The notes beneath the pieces were generated by a model, which ran no database searches, was not told the DNA's origin, and was given only the letters and a program-made list of their open reading frames with translations. Shown piece by piece: positions 16,425 through 25,273 of a stretch of 64,000 bases of DNA. The DNA is from Alphaproteobacteria bacterium (GTDB lineage Bacteria; Pseudomonadota; Alphaproteobacteria; Reyranellales; Reyranellaceae): the NCBI GenBank assembly GCA_017308235.1, contig JAFKFL010000031.1, positions 25,021 to 89,020 on the forward strand. Reading direction: 5' to 3'. Within the stretch, counting starts at the first letter, position 1; every line of letters begins with the position of its first letter. The translations under genes and the position numbers were made by a program.

Positions 16425-17488
16425 AGCCACCGCTTCCGTCGCATCCAGACGAACAGGCCGACGACGACCATCGCCGTAAGCACCCAGAAGAACGCATAAC
16501 CGTGCTTCCAGCCCAGCTCGGGCATGTTGCCCGCCTCGCGATCGAAATTCATGCCATAGACGCCGGCGAGGAACGACAGGGGCATGAAGAACGCTGTGAT
16601 GACGGCCAGCGTCTTCATCACCTCCGACATGCGGTTGTTGGCCTGCATCAAATAGACTTCCATCAGGCCGTTGCACATCTCTCGATAGCTTTCGAGCAGA
16701 TCGAGCACCGCGATGGAATGGTCGAAGCAGTCGCGCAGATAGGTACGGGTCTCGGAGCCGATGACTGGCGTCTCCGGGCGCATCATGGCAAGGATGGTCT
16801 CGCGCTCCGCCCACTGAAGCCGATGGAAGGTCACCAGCGCGCGACGCGCTTGATGAATATTGTTGAGCGTCTTGTCCGTCGAATGATCCAGCGCCTCGTC
16901 TTCCAGGAGCTCGAGATGGTTGGCCAGGGCCTCGATCAGCGGGAACTTGCGATCGACGACCAGATCGACCAGCGCATAGACGAGATAGTCGATGTCGTAG
17001 GTGCGCAGGCGCGAGCCTTCGGCCTTCAGCCGTTCGCGTACCGGCCTGAAGATGTCGAGCTTGTGGTCATGAAACGAGATGACGTAGTTCTGGCCAAAGA
17101 AAATACTCACCTGCCGCAACCGGATCTCGCCTTCCTCGTAAGAGGGATCGTTGAGCACGACGAAACCTTGACCGCCGTAGACGTCTAGCTTGCTCCTCTG
17201 GTTCGCGTGGAACACGTCCTCCAGGGCGAGTGGATGCAGGTTAAACGCCTTGCCAAGGTCCTGCAGCATCTCGGAACTCGGCCGGCCCGCAACGTCGATC
17301 CAGGTGTGTCCCGGCGTGCCAAGGTGGAATTGGCACTCATCGACTTCCACTCCGTGCAGCACCTCGCACTCTTCCGGCGTGTATTCGACCAGCGTGAAGT
17401 CGAGCGCTTCGTCGGGAACCGGTGCGCGACCGGTCAGTAGACCCGGCGCGGTGCCCGGCGGCGTATGGCGGTGTACGAGCCCGTCCAT
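16421..17488 (-). CDS. CorA-type magnesium/cobalt transporter
   Basis: A 355-residue CorA-family channel. The family signature GMN is at about 312-314 in AGVYGMNFD, between two C-terminal transmembrane helices (FFMPLSFLAGVYG and YAFFWVLTAMVVVGLFVW). The long N-terminal part forms the cytoplasmic funnel that senses the ion. The C-terminal basic tail MRRKRWL is typical. It lies between the monooxygenase-like gene and the GST gene on the same strand; no functional link is obvious. Confidence 0.93.
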   Translation of the reverse strand: MDGLVHRHTPPGTAPGLLTGRAPVPDEALDFTLVEYTPEECEVLHGVEVDECQFHLGTPGHTWIDVAGRPSSEMLQDLGKAFNLHPLALEDVFHANQRSKLDVYGGQGFVVLNDPSYEEGEIRLRQVSIFFGQNYVISFHDHKLDIFRPVRERLKAEGSRLRTYDIDYLVYALVDLVVDRKFPLIEALANHLELLEDEALDHSTDKTLNNIHQARRALVTFHRLQWAERETILAMMRPETPVIGSETRTYLRDCFDHSIAVLDLLESYREMCNGLMEVYLMQANNRMSEVMKTLAVITAFFMPLSFLAGVYGMNFDREAGNMPELGWKHGYAFFWVLTAMVVVGLFVWMRRKRWL

Positions 17489-17510
17489 CTCAATTTGCTC
17501 CCGGAAGGCG

Positions 17511-17795
17511 TCAGACTTCCTGCATCACCTGCACCTCGGGACGTCCGGCAAGATAGTCGCCGAGCTTGCGTCCCAGCTCCTTGAAATGAGGAGCCGCACG
17601 ATGTGCATCGAGCGCTGCCTGGTCGGCGTAGCGCTCCAGCATGACGTAAACATTAACGTCGTCCGTCTTGTGCAGGGCATAGAGCTTGTTGCCCGGTTCG
17701 TCGGCCTGAACCTTCGCCTGCAGCGCCTTCATGGTCGCCTCAAAGTCGGCGTTGGTCCCAGGCTTGATGGTGAGTTTCGCGATGATGCCCAGCAT
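17511..17795 (-). CDS. small ABM-domain protein (putative quinol monooxygenase)
   Basis: A single antibiotic-biosynthesis-monooxygenase (ABM) ferredoxin-like domain of 94 residues, close in form to YgiN: it opens MLGIIAKLTIKPGTNADFE and ends with HFKELGRKLGDYL. Such dimers oxidise quinols or act as cofactor-free oxygenases; without biochemical data the substrate is open. It lies between the MaoC-like and CorA genes in the leftward unit. Confidence 0.85.
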   Translation of the reverse strand: MLGIIAKLTIKPGTNADFEATMKALQAKVQADEPGNKLYALHKTDDVNVYVMLERYADQAALDAHRAAPHFKELGRKLGDYLAGRPEVQVMQEV

Positions 17796-17816
17796 GATGA
17801 CTTCCTCTGCTGCACT

Positions 17817-18302
17817 CTATTGCGGCCGTTTGCGCACAAGGTACTTGTGTTCGCCGTCACATACCAGCGCGCCGGCCTGGTTATGGATCGTGAGCTTCAT
17901 CGTCACGACTCCCGTTGTACGGCCAACCTTCAGATCGGTGATTTCCAGCATCGGATAGAGCGTGTCGCCGCAATAGACCGGCTTCAGAAAGCGTGAAGAC
18001 TGCTCCAGGAACCCGACTAAGGAATCGCCGATGAAATGCGGGAAGATCCCGGCACCGGCGGCGCCCTGAATGGCAACCTGCAGTCCATGTGCCAGCAGGT
18101 CGCGGTGACCGCGAGCCTTGCAGTATTCGCGGTCGTAATGGATCGGATGGTTATCGCCGCTGGCCGACTGGAAGGCGGCGAACAACGCCTCGGTCTGGGT
18201 GCGGGAGTTGATATAGAACTTCTGTCCGACCGCTAGGTCCTCGAACCAGTGCGTCGGACCGAAGCTATGCTCCTGCGGCTTGAACTGACCGGCTTCGGCC
18301 AC
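17817..18302 (-). CDS. MaoC-family dehydratase
   Basis: A 161-residue hot-dog-fold protein of the MaoC group, hydrating or dehydrating acyl-CoAs. The catalytic Asp/His pair is visible in FQSASGDNHPIHYD (about 46-59), followed by ARGHRDLLAHGL. It sits in a leftward run with valine degradation genes and could serve branched-chain acyl-CoA turnover, although the crotonase-type step of that pathway is not encoded here. FLKPVYCGDTLYP is a typical second motif. Confidence 0.88.
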   Translation of the reverse strand: MAEAGQFKPQEHSFGPTHWFEDLAVGQKFYINSRTQTEALFAAFQSASGDNHPIHYDREYCKARGHRDLLAHGLQVAIQGAAGAGIFPHFIGDSLVGFLEQSSRFLKPVYCGDTLYPMLEITDLKVGRTTGVVTMKLTIHNQAGALVCDGEHKYLVRKRPQ

Positions 18303-18338
18303 GTGATCTCTCCTCGTGAAGCGGACATCTACCGGTGT

Positions 18339-18953
18339 CTACGCTCTGGAAAAGAGATCGCCAAGCCTGTGAAGCGTGGGCTCGAGATAGTCGGGCTTGG
18401 TGTCGTCGCGAGGCGAAAGGCCGATGCGGTTGTGCCAATAGACCGGCATGCCCACGCCCTTGGCGCCCGGCACATCCGACGCCGAGCCGGCCACGAACAG
18501 GGTCCGCTCGGGTGCCGTGCCCAGCGCAGTCAGGACCGCCCGGTAGGGCTCGGGTCGTGGCTTGTAGAACCCCGCCTCCTCCGCCGTCACCACCGCCTTG
18601 AACGGCACGCCGACACACGCCGCTGCGCGACGGCCCAAACGGATCGAGCAGTTGGTGGCGACGGCGAGCGGAGCCGGCAAGTCGGCCAGAACCCCTGCAG
18701 CTTCAGGCCAAGGCGCCAGCTCGTCCCAGCGTTGCTCCAGCGCCTCGCCCAGGGTCTTGGGCAAGCCGACATCTCTGGCGGCTTCGCACACCAGCTCTTC
18801 ATAGGGCCGATAGGCACCGCAGCCGTACGTGATTTCGAGGTATCGCCGGCGCCATTTCAGGCCAACCTCAGGCGAGCCGGCGACCTTGTTCCACAAACTC
18901 CAGGAGTCGAGCAGCGCCGTCAGCAGGTCGAAGACGACGGCGTCGTATTTCAC
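18339..18953 (-). CDS. HAD-superfamily hydrolase, haloacid-dehalogenase-like
   Basis: A 204-residue HAD protein. The GTG start at 18951-18953 overlaps the upstream GST stop (GTGA) and places the nucleophile Asp near residue 9 in DAVVFDLLTALLDS, where motif I belongs; longer upstream starts would lie inside the GST gene. The second Asp of motif I is absent, as in type II haloacid dehalogenases rather than phosphatases. AVATNCS is motif II and FYKPRPEPYRAVL carries the motif III Lys. The substrate is not evident. Confidence 0.85.
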   Translation of the reverse strand: MKYDAVVFDLLTALLDSWSLWNKVAGSPEVGLKWRRRYLEITYGCGAYRPYEELVCEAARDVGLPKTLGEALEQRWDELAPWPEAAGVLADLPAPLAVATNCSIRLGRRAAACVGVPFKAVVTAEEAGFYKPRPEPYRAVLTALGTAPERTLFVAGSASDVPGAKGVGMPVYWHNRIGLSPRDDTKPDYLEPTLHRLGDLFSRA

Positions 18954-19639
18954 GCGGTCTTGACCTTGCGTCCGAAGCCATCGAACAGGTCGAACATGCA
19001 CTCGCGCCAGCCCCAGACGACATCATTCTTGTCCAGTAGGTCGAGTTTCTTGGTGAAGGTGTGCGGCCAGAGAAAGCTGCCAAACAGAATGTAGTCCGCA
19101 TAGGCCGGCGCATCGCCTGACAGGAACGGCTGCTGGTTCAGCACACGGCGGGCGGGTTCAAGCACCTGCCGGAAAGCTGTCACGCCTGTTTCACGCGCTT
19201 TCTTCTGGAAAGCAGCAAAGTCGGTCGTGCCAATGCGCTTGCTGCGGGATTCGATGATGTAATCCCTGTCCTGCGGTCGCACGGTATCCAGCATATCGCC
19301 CACGACCATCGGGAAGATCAGGCCATGGACCGCCGTGTCCGACCAGCCATTGACGAAGCGCGCGTGAGCCTTGACCGGATCGTTGGGAAACAACGGCTTG
19401 TCGGGATAGGCCTTGTCGAGGTGAAGGGCGATCGCCCAGCTGTCCTTCACCACCGCGGTGCCGTCGTGGAGAACCGGCACGATCTGCGACTGGGCGAAGG
19501 CGATCTTGTCCTTCTCGTTGAAGCCCACCGGCTCATCCCGCCAGGCCAGGCCCTTGTGCTTGAGGGCAAGCTTGGCACGCCAGCAGTACGGGCTTGGCCT
19601 CAGTTCGTTGTCAAAGGCCAGGTCATAGAGCGTGATCAC
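18950..19639 (-). CDS. glutathione S-transferase family protein
   Basis: A 229-residue GST starting at GTG (VITLYDLAFDNE), seven bases after the 3-hydroxyisobutyrate dehydrogenase gene. SPYCWRAKLALKHKG carries the Ser/Cys motif, QIVPVLHDG the cis-Pro and DSWAIALHLDKAYP the glutathione contact. The C-terminal half is helical. The form resembles beta-etherase-type or plant-tau-like bacterial GSTs. It is cotranscribed with valine degradation genes, perhaps handling reactive intermediates such as methacrylyl-CoA; that is inference. Confidence 0.88.
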   Translation of the reverse strand: MITLYDLAFDNELRPSPYCWRAKLALKHKGLAWRDEPVGFNEKDKIAFAQSQIVPVLHDGTAVVKDSWAIALHLDKAYPDKPLFPNDPVKAHARFVNGWSDTAVHGLIFPMVVGDMLDTVRPQDRDYIIESRSKRIGTTDFAAFQKKARETGVTAFRQVLEPARRVLNQQPFLSGDAPAYADYILFGSFLWPHTFTKKLDLLDKNDVVWGWRECMFDLFDGFGRKVKTA

Positions 19640-19646
19640 AGCCGGC

Positions 19647-20528
19647 TCACTTGCCGTCGAGCATGCGGATGATGCCGGAAAAATCCTTGGCGCCGTGGCC
19701 ACTGTTCACGAACAGGCTGAAAAGCTGGGCGGCTTCTGCGCCCAGCGGCGTCGTCGCACTAGCGGCCGATGCCGCCTGCTGTGCCAGCAGCAGGTCCTTC
19801 AGCATCATCGCCGCCGTGAAACCAGCCTGATAGTCGCGATTGGCCGGCGAGGTCGGCACGGGCCCCGGAACTGGACAGTAGTTGGTGAGCGACCAGCATT
19901 GGCCGGATGCCGTCGAGGCGACATCGAACAACTTCTGGGCATCGAGGCCGAGGCGCTTCGCCAACATGAATCCCTCGCTGACGGCGATCATCGACACGCC
20001 AAGAATCATGTTGTTGCAGATCTTGGCCGCCTGCCCGTTGCCGCTGCCACCAGCATGGACGATGTTCTTGCCCATCTTCTCCAGGATTGACCGCGCCTTG
20101 GCAAAGGAGGCATCCGGGCCGCCCACCATGAAGGTGAGTGTCCCCGCCGTCGCCCCGCCAACGCCACCCGACACGGGCGCATCGATCATCTCGTAGCCGC
20201 CCTTCTGCGCAAGTGCAGCGACGTGACGGGCACTTTCGACATCGATGGTGGAGCAGTCGATCAGCAAAGTACCCTTCTTGGCGTTGGGCAACACATCCGT
20301 TTCATAAACTGCGCGAACGTGTTTGCCTGCCGGCAGCATGGTGACGACGATCTCGGCGTCCTTCACCGCTTCGGCCGCACTCTTGGCTTTGTGTGCGCCT
20401 TTCTCGACCGCCACGGCGACCGCAGCATCCGAGAGATCGAATGCAGTCACATGGTGTTGCGCTTTGCACAAATTGGCAGCCATGGGGCCGCCCATATTGC
20501 CGAGACCGATAAAGGCGATCTTCGCCAT
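19647..20528 (-). CDS. mmsB: 3-hydroxyisobutyrate dehydrogenase
   Basis: A 293-residue beta-hydroxyacid dehydrogenase that oxidises 3-hydroxyisobutyrate to methylmalonate semialdehyde in valine catabolism. The Rossmann motif is FIGLGNMGGPMAANL (6-20), the substrate loop is DAPVSGGVGGATAGTL and the catalytic Lys lies in GQAAKICNN. The C-terminal end GHGAKDFSGIIRML matches the HIBADH subgroup. It follows the 3-hydroxyisobutyryl-CoA hydrolase gene, the preceding step, after 18 bases. Confidence 0.95.
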   Translation of the reverse strand: MAKIAFIGLGNMGGPMAANLCKAQHHVTAFDLSDAAVAVAVEKGAHKAKSAAEAVKDAEIVVTMLPAGKHVRAVYETDVLPNAKKGTLLIDCSTIDVESARHVAALAQKGGYEMIDAPVSGGVGGATAGTLTFMVGGPDASFAKARSILEKMGKNIVHAGGSGNGQAAKICNNMILGVSMIAVSEGFMLAKRLGLDAQKLFDVASTASGQCWSLTNYCPVPGPVPTSPANRDYQAGFTAAMMLKDLLLAQQAASAASATTPLGAEAAQLFSLFVNSGHGAKDFSGIIRMLDGK

Positions 20529-20546
20529 CCTTCCCTCCCTGGCTGG

Positions 20547-21614
20547 CTAGTCGAAAAACAGGTCGTTCGACACTGGCTTGAAATGCGACTCGACCATCTC
20601 CCGTGTCACGCCTTCGATCGTCGAAGGGTTCCATTTCGGCTTCTGGTCCTTGTCGATCAGCAGCGCTCGCACGCCCTCGAAGAAGTCGTGCCCCTTCTGC
20701 ATGCCACGCTGCGACATGCGGTATTCGATGGTCATCGCGTCCTCGAACGACCGGTTGGCGCAACGCTTTAGCTGCTCCAGCGTGATCGCCATCGAGATCG
20801 GCGAGAGTTTCAGGAGTGCGGCAAGCTGCTTGTCTGCCCAGTCGCCGCCTTGCTTCTTCAGCTTGGCGACGACCTCGACGAGCGATTCCGCCGAGAAGCA
20901 GCGGTCGACGTCCCGCATCATAGCGGGAAGCGTCGGTTTGCCCGGATCCTCGGCAAAGCGAGCGATGACCTTGTCGACTTTCTTGTTTGGCTCCGGACCG
21001 GAGAGGTCAGTCGCGCCAAGCCCTGCTTGCAGCTCCCCAAGTTTTGCGCTCGGCACATAGGCTTGCACGATGCCGGCCCATAATGCGTCAGCTGCTTTCA
21101 GCCGGTGGCTGGTGAGGGCCAGGAAGGTGCCGAGCGCGCCCGGCAGGCGCGACAGGAAGTAACCGCCACCGACATCCGGAAAGAGGCCGATGGTGGTTTC
21201 TGGCATGGCGAACAGGAATTTTTCTGTCGCGACGGAATGCGAGCCGTGCACCGACAGCCCCACGCCGCCGCCCATGTCGATGCCGTCGATCAGCGAGATC
21301 CAGGGCTTGGCGAAGCGGTAGATGCGCCGGTTGACGATGTATTCGTCGCGGAAAAAATCGCGCCGCAGGGTGCCCGAGGGATTGTCGCGCATCTCGCGGT
21401 AAAGACCGGCCACATCGCCGCCCGCGCAAAAAGCACGATCGCCCGCTCCGCGCAGGACGACGGCCTTGATCGCCGGATCCTTCTCCCATTGCGGCAAGAC
21501 CTTTTCCATTTCCAGGATCATGCCGTGCGACAGCGAGTTCAGCGCCTTGGGCCGGTTGAGCGTGATGATGCCCAGCCCGTCCTTCACTTCGAACAGAATT
21601 TCAGCTTCCGACAT
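20547..21614 (-). CDS. 3-hydroxyisobutyryl-CoA hydrolase
   Basis: A 355-residue crotonase-fold protein of the HIBCH group, which releases 3-hydroxyisobutyrate from its CoA ester. The oxyanion-hole motifs are CAGGDVAGLYRE and GIDMGGGVGLSVHG, and PETTIGLFPDVGGGYFLSR is diagnostic of HIBCH rather than enoyl-CoA hydratase, as is the length of over 340 residues. It lies ten bases after the isobutyryl-CoA dehydrogenase gene and 18 before mmsB, so the three valine steps are one unit. Confidence 0.94.
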   Translation of the reverse strand: MSEAEILFEVKDGLGIITLNRPKALNSLSHGMILEMEKVLPQWEKDPAIKAVVLRGAGDRAFCAGGDVAGLYREMRDNPSGTLRRDFFRDEYIVNRRIYRFAKPWISLIDGIDMGGGVGLSVHGSHSVATEKFLFAMPETTIGLFPDVGGGYFLSRLPGALGTFLALTSHRLKAADALWAGIVQAYVPSAKLGELQAGLGATDLSGPEPNKKVDKVIARFAEDPGKPTLPAMMRDVDRCFSAESLVEVVAKLKKQGGDWADKQLAALLKLSPISMAITLEQLKRCANRSFEDAMTIEYRMSQRGMQKGHDFFEGVRALLIDKDQKPKWNPSTIEGVTREMVESHFKPVSNDLFFD

Positions 21615-21623
21615 TACGAATTG

Positions 21624-22763
21624 CTACCCCATCAACAGACGCCGAGAAATGATCACGCGCATGATCTCGTTGGTGCCTTCGAGGATCTGATGCACGCGCA
21701 GGTCCCGCAGATAGCGCTCGATGGGAAAGTCCTTCAAGTAGCCGTAACCGCCATGCAATTGCAGCGCCTCGTTGACGACGCGGAAGCCGATATCGGTCGC
21801 GAAGCGCTTGCCCATGGCGGCCGCCTGCGTGGCTTCCGGAGATTTGGCATCGAGCAGCGATGCGGCGCGCCAGATCATGAGCCGCGCCGCATCGAGCTCG
21901 GTCGCCATGTCGGCGAGCTTGAATTGCGTCGCCTGGAAATCGGCCAGCGGCTTGCCGAACTGCTTGCGCTCGACCACGTAGCGCGAGGCTGTCTCGAGAC
22001 AGGCGCGCGCCCCACCGAGCGAGCAGGCCCCGATGTTGATGCGCCCACCGTCGAGCCCCATCATCGCGATCTTGAAGCCATGCCCTTCCGGGCCGAGACG
22101 GTTGGCTACCGGGACCTTGCAATTCTCGAAGATCACGGCCGCCGTCGGCTGGCTGTTCCAGCCGAGCTTCTGCTCCTGCTTGCCGAACGACAGGCCGGGC
22201 GTACCACTCTCGACCACGAGCGTGGAGACGCCACCAGCGCCCGGCCCACCGGTGCGCAGCATGACGACATAGATGTCGCTGCGGCCGCCGCCGGAGATGA
22301 AGGCCTTGGTGCCATTCAGGACGTAGTGGTCGCCCTTGAGCTCGGCCCGCGTCGCCAGCGCTGCCGCATCTGAGCCTGCGCCCGGTTCGGTCAGGCAGTA
22401 GCTCGCGAAATGCTCCATCGAACAGAGCTTGGGCAGGAAGCGCTTGCGTTGCTCGTCATCGCCAAAACCGTCGATCATCCAGGCGGCCATATTATGGATG
22501 GAGATATAGGCCGCTGTGCTGGGACAGGCCGCCGCCAGCTCCTCCATGATCAGGGCGGCGTCGAAGCGCGAAAGCCCGCTGCCTCCGACATCGTCCTTTA
22601 CGTAGATGCCGCCGAACCCCAGTGCGGCCGCCTCACGCAGCACGGCCTCGGGAAAGACCTTCTCCGCGTCCCAGCGGGCCGCCTCGGGGAGCATCCGCTC
22701 GGTCGCGAATTGGCGCGCCGTGTCGCGGAAGGCCTCTTGATCCTCGGAAAGCGTGAAATCCAT
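21624..22763 (-). CDS. isobutyryl-CoA dehydrogenase (acyl-CoA dehydrogenase)
   Basis: A 379-residue acyl-CoA dehydrogenase. YCLTEPGAGSDAAAL and FISGGGRSDIYVV are the FAD/substrate motifs; the catalytic Glu lies in QILEGTNEIMRVIISR near the C-terminus, as in short- and branched-chain members. Context assigns it to isobutyryl-CoA oxidation to methacrylyl-CoA in valine degradation. It is the first gene of the leftward run that continues through HIBCH, mmsB and accessory genes. Confidence 0.92.
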   Translation of the reverse strand: MDFTLSEDQEAFRDTARQFATERMLPEAARWDAEKVFPEAVLREAAALGFGGIYVKDDVGGSGLSRFDAALIMEELAAACPSTAAYISIHNMAAWMIDGFGDDEQRKRFLPKLCSMEHFASYCLTEPGAGSDAAALATRAELKGDHYVLNGTKAFISGGGRSDIYVVMLRTGGPGAGGVSTLVVESGTPGLSFGKQEQKLGWNSQPTAAVIFENCKVPVANRLGPEGHGFKIAMMGLDGGRINIGACSLGGARACLETASRYVVERKQFGKPLADFQATQFKLADMATELDAARLMIWRAASLLDAKSPEATQAAAMGKRFATDIGFRVVNEALQLHGGYGYLKDFPIERYLRDLRVHQILEGTNEIMRVIISRRLLMG

Positions 22764-22875
22764 ACCGGCCGGATCATATCGGGGGGTCCCCCTCTGTCAA
22801 CGAAGGTACCTACGATCTTGTTTCCTTGCGCTCCCCTGCTCGAATCAGAAAGATCGCATCTCTCGCTCTCAGGTG

Positions 22876-23277
22876 ATGGACACAAAGAGCATGCGCCCGA
22901 GCCTCACTCATTTTGCTCTCCACGTTGCCGATATCGATACGACAGCCGGCTTCTATGAGCGGTTCGCTGGAATGCGTATCGTCCGTTCCTGGGCGGACCA
23001 GGATGAAAGTGGGTTGAAGGTGAAATGGCTGAAGAGCGCTCAAGGATCCAGTGCGTTCGTGCTGGTCCTTCTTGAGGGACAGTCGGAACTGTTCAGCGGC
23101 GGCCGACAGGGCGTGGACAGCCGCGATGAGGTCGACGCCATCGCCAGGAAGGGCGAGGAAGCGGGCGTCCTTCTGATGACGCCTCGCTATTCCGGCGAGA
23201 CTGTGGGATATCATTGCTACTTGAAGGATCCTGACGGCCACAGCGTTGAGTTCAGCTTTGGCCAAATCCTCGAGTGA
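22876..23277 (+). CDS. VOC-family (glyoxalase/dioxygenase fold) protein
   Basis: A 133-residue vicinal-oxygen-chelate protein with one betaalphabetabetabeta pair: LTHFALHVADIDTTAGFYERFAGM at the start and CYLKDPDGHSVEFSFGQ at the end, the latter holding the usual His/Glu metal ligands. The ATG at 22876 is preferred; the frame is open upstream but overlaps the promoter of the leftward valine unit. Substrate unknown; members are lyases, dioxygenases or resistance proteins. Confidence 0.85.
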   Translation: MDTKSMRPSLTHFALHVADIDTTAGFYERFAGMRIVRSWADQDESGLKVKWLKSAQGSSAFVLVLLEGQSELFSGGRQGVDSRDEVDAIARKGEEAGVLLMTPRYSGETVGYHCYLKDPDGHSVEFSFGQILE

Positions 23278-23290
23278 CCAGGTTCGAGAA

Positions 23291-23728
23291 ATGGGCTGGC
23301 GTAAACTGACCGAACAGGAAGAGACCACCTTGCCGCAGGCGCGGCTCGGCGGCCTCCTACTTGCCGCTGTCGTCGCCGCCTCGCTCCTTTGCCTGGTCGA
23401 GCTCGCGGGGTTGATCTTCGCGCTCGACCGGCTGCTCGAGATCGGTTCGCGCTACACCGTCGCGGTAACCTTCGGCGGCCTGCTTTCGCTCGTATTCGTC
23501 GTCATGACCCTCCTGCGTATCCCCCAGACACCGATCGTCATAAGCGCGGGCCTGGTTCTCTGGATCCTGTATCGGGGCGGTGTCGGGATCAGCTACGGCG
23601 CCGTGGCACACTGGCCACTGGTCGTGGACATGCTGGGCGAGTTCATCCTGGCGGCCGGCTTCTGCGGCTATATGGCCGGTGGCCTGCGACCCAATGCCTA
23701 TTATCGCCGTCGCATCCCCAGCGTCTGA
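23291..23728 (+). CDS. small integral membrane protein of unknown function
   Basis: A 145-residue protein with four hydrophobic helices (LGGLLLAAVVAASLLCLVEL, TVAVTFGGLLSLVFVVMTLL, IVISAGLVLWILY and MLGEFILAAGFCGYMAGGL) and a basic C-terminus YYRRRIPSV. It loosely recalls DUF2569-type proteins in size and helix spacing, but I would not assign it. The start at 23291 avoids overlap with the preceding VOC gene. It lies 19 bases upstream of hemB and may be cotranscribed with it. Confidence 0.7.
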   Translation: MGWRKLTEQEETTLPQARLGGLLLAAVVAASLLCLVELAGLIFALDRLLEIGSRYTVAVTFGGLLSLVFVVMTLLRIPQTPIVISAGLVLWILYRGGVGISYGAVAHWPLVVDMLGEFILAAGFCGYMAGGLRPNAYYRRRIPSV

Positions 23729-23747
23729 GCGGCTATAAGACCGGCCC

Positions 23748-24758
23748 ATGTCGAAACGCTTTACGACCCTAGGCCGCTTTCCCACCACCCGGCTGCGCCG
23801 TAACCGCCGCGAGGACTGGTCACGCCGGCTGGTGGCGGAGACCAAGCTCTCGGTCGACGACCTGATCTGGCCAGCGTTTGTCCAGGAAGGCCGGAACAGC
23901 CGGACACCGGTCGAGTCCATGCCCGGCGTCGATCGTCTCAGCGTCGATCTTTTCGTCGAGGCCGCCAAGCAGGCGCGCGATCTCGGCATTCCCGCCGTCG
24001 CGATCTTTCCCGAGACCGATGCCAAGACCAAGACGCCGGATGGCCGGGAAGCCTACAATCCAAACAACCTCGTCTGCCGTGCCATAACCGCCGTCAAGAA
24101 GGCGGTACCAGACATCGGCGTCGTCTGCGACGTGGCCTTGGATCCGTTCAACAGCGATGGCCATGACGGTATCGTCCGCGACGGCTATGTGCAGAACGAC
24201 GAGACGCTCGAAGCGCTCGTGAAGCAAGCGATCGTGCAGACCGAGGCGGGCGCCGACATCCAGGCCCCATCCGACATGATGGACGGCCGCATCGCCGCCA
24301 TCCGCAAGGCGCTCGATGACAAGGGCTACATCCACGCCCAGATCATGTCCTACGCCGCCAAGTACGCCTCGGCCTTCTACAATCCGTTCCGTGACGCCAT
24401 CGGCAGTTCAGGCGCCCTGAAAGGCGACAAGAAGACCTATCAGATGGACTACGCCAACTCGGACGAAGCGCTGCGCGAAGTTGGCTTCGATATCGAGGAA
24501 GGCGCCGACATGGTGATGGTGAAGCCGGGCCTGCCCTATCTCGATATCGTGCGTCGTGTGAAGGATGCATTCGGCGTGCCGACCTACGCCTATCAGGTGA
24601 GCGGCGAGTACGCGATGCTGCGGGGCGCTGCCGAGCGCGGCTGGCTCGACTGGGACAAGGTGCTGATCGAGACCCTGACCGGCTTCAAGCGCGCCGGATG
24701 CGACGGCATCCTGACCTATGGCGCGATCGACGCCGCGAAGCTCCTCAAGAACCAGTGA
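23748..24758 (+). CDS. hemB: porphobilinogen synthase (delta-aminolevulinic acid dehydratase)
   Basis: This 336-residue enzyme condenses two 5-aminolevulinate molecules to porphobilinogen in haem synthesis. Catalytic lysines lie in MSYAAKYASAFYNPFRDA and MVMVKPGLPYLD. The metal loop reads CDVALDPFNSDGHDG, where zinc enzymes have three Cys; the Ala and Asp replacements mark the magnesium/zinc-free type known from Pseudomonas and rhizobia. The NUDIX gene overlaps or follows immediately. Confidence 0.96.
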   Translation: MSKRFTTLGRFPTTRLRRNRREDWSRRLVAETKLSVDDLIWPAFVQEGRNSRTPVESMPGVDRLSVDLFVEAAKQARDLGIPAVAIFPETDAKTKTPDGREAYNPNNLVCRAITAVKKAVPDIGVVCDVALDPFNSDGHDGIVRDGYVQNDETLEALVKQAIVQTEAGADIQAPSDMMDGRIAAIRKALDDKGYIHAQIMSYAAKYASAFYNPFRDAIGSSGALKGDKKTYQMDYANSDEALREVGFDIEEGADMVMVKPGLPYLDIVRRVKDAFGVPTYAYQVSGEYAMLRGAAERGWLDWDKVLIETLTGFKRAGCDGILTYGAIDAAKLLKNQ

Positions 24759-24769
24759 ACCCGGTCAAC

Positions 24770-25258
24770 ATGATCGAGCGACCTTCGGCGCGATTGATCC
24801 TGCTCGATCCGCAGGACCGCCTGTTCCTGTTCAAGGTGCACAACCCTGCCGTCTACGATCCGGCGGATCCCTTTCGTGACCCGTTCTGGGTGATGATTGG
24901 CGGCCTGGTCGACCCCGGCGAGGAGTACGCCGCAGCGGCGGTACGCGAAGCACGCGAAGAGACCGGCCTCGTTGTCGACGCTGCCGTGCACTGGGTCTGG
25001 TCGCGCGAACGGGTCATGCAGTGGCGCGAGCGCCAGGTGCTCCACCGTGAACGGTTCTTCCTGGGCCGCGTGAAGACGACCGCGATCGATACGTCCGGCC
25101 TCGACGAGCGCGAGAAAAGCTGGACGATCGACCATCGATGGTGGCCACTGGAGGAGATCGAGGCCTCGCCCGAACGGTTCGAACCGAAGAACCTGCGTGA
25201 GTACCTGAAGACCTTGCTGCGCGACGGCCCGTCCGCCGAGCCAATCATCATCCAATAG
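24770..25258 (+). CDS. NUDIX hydrolase
   Basis: A 162-residue NUDIX protein. The box GGLVDPGEEYAAAAVREAREETGL (about 44-67) matches Gx5Ex7REUxEExGU, so it should hydrolyse a nucleoside-diphosphate-linked compound with magnesium. Two starts are possible: ATG 24770, used here, or GTG 24755, which overlaps the hemB stop as GTGA and would couple translation. It is downstream of hemB with no obvious metabolic tie. Confidence 0.88.
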   Translation: MIERPSARLILLDPQDRLFLFKVHNPAVYDPADPFRDPFWVMIGGLVDPGEEYAAAAVREAREETGLVVDAAVHWVWSRERVMQWRERQVLHRERFFLGRVKTTAIDTSGLDEREKSWTIDHRWWPLEEIEASPERFEPKNLREYLKTLLRDGPSAEPIIIQ

Positions 25259-25273
25259 GCAGCGCGGCGGCAA

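Noticed and set aside
21105..22373. 422-codon frame on the plus strand
   Set aside because: It lies opposite the HIBCH and isobutyryl-CoA dehydrogenase genes and has no family resemblance.
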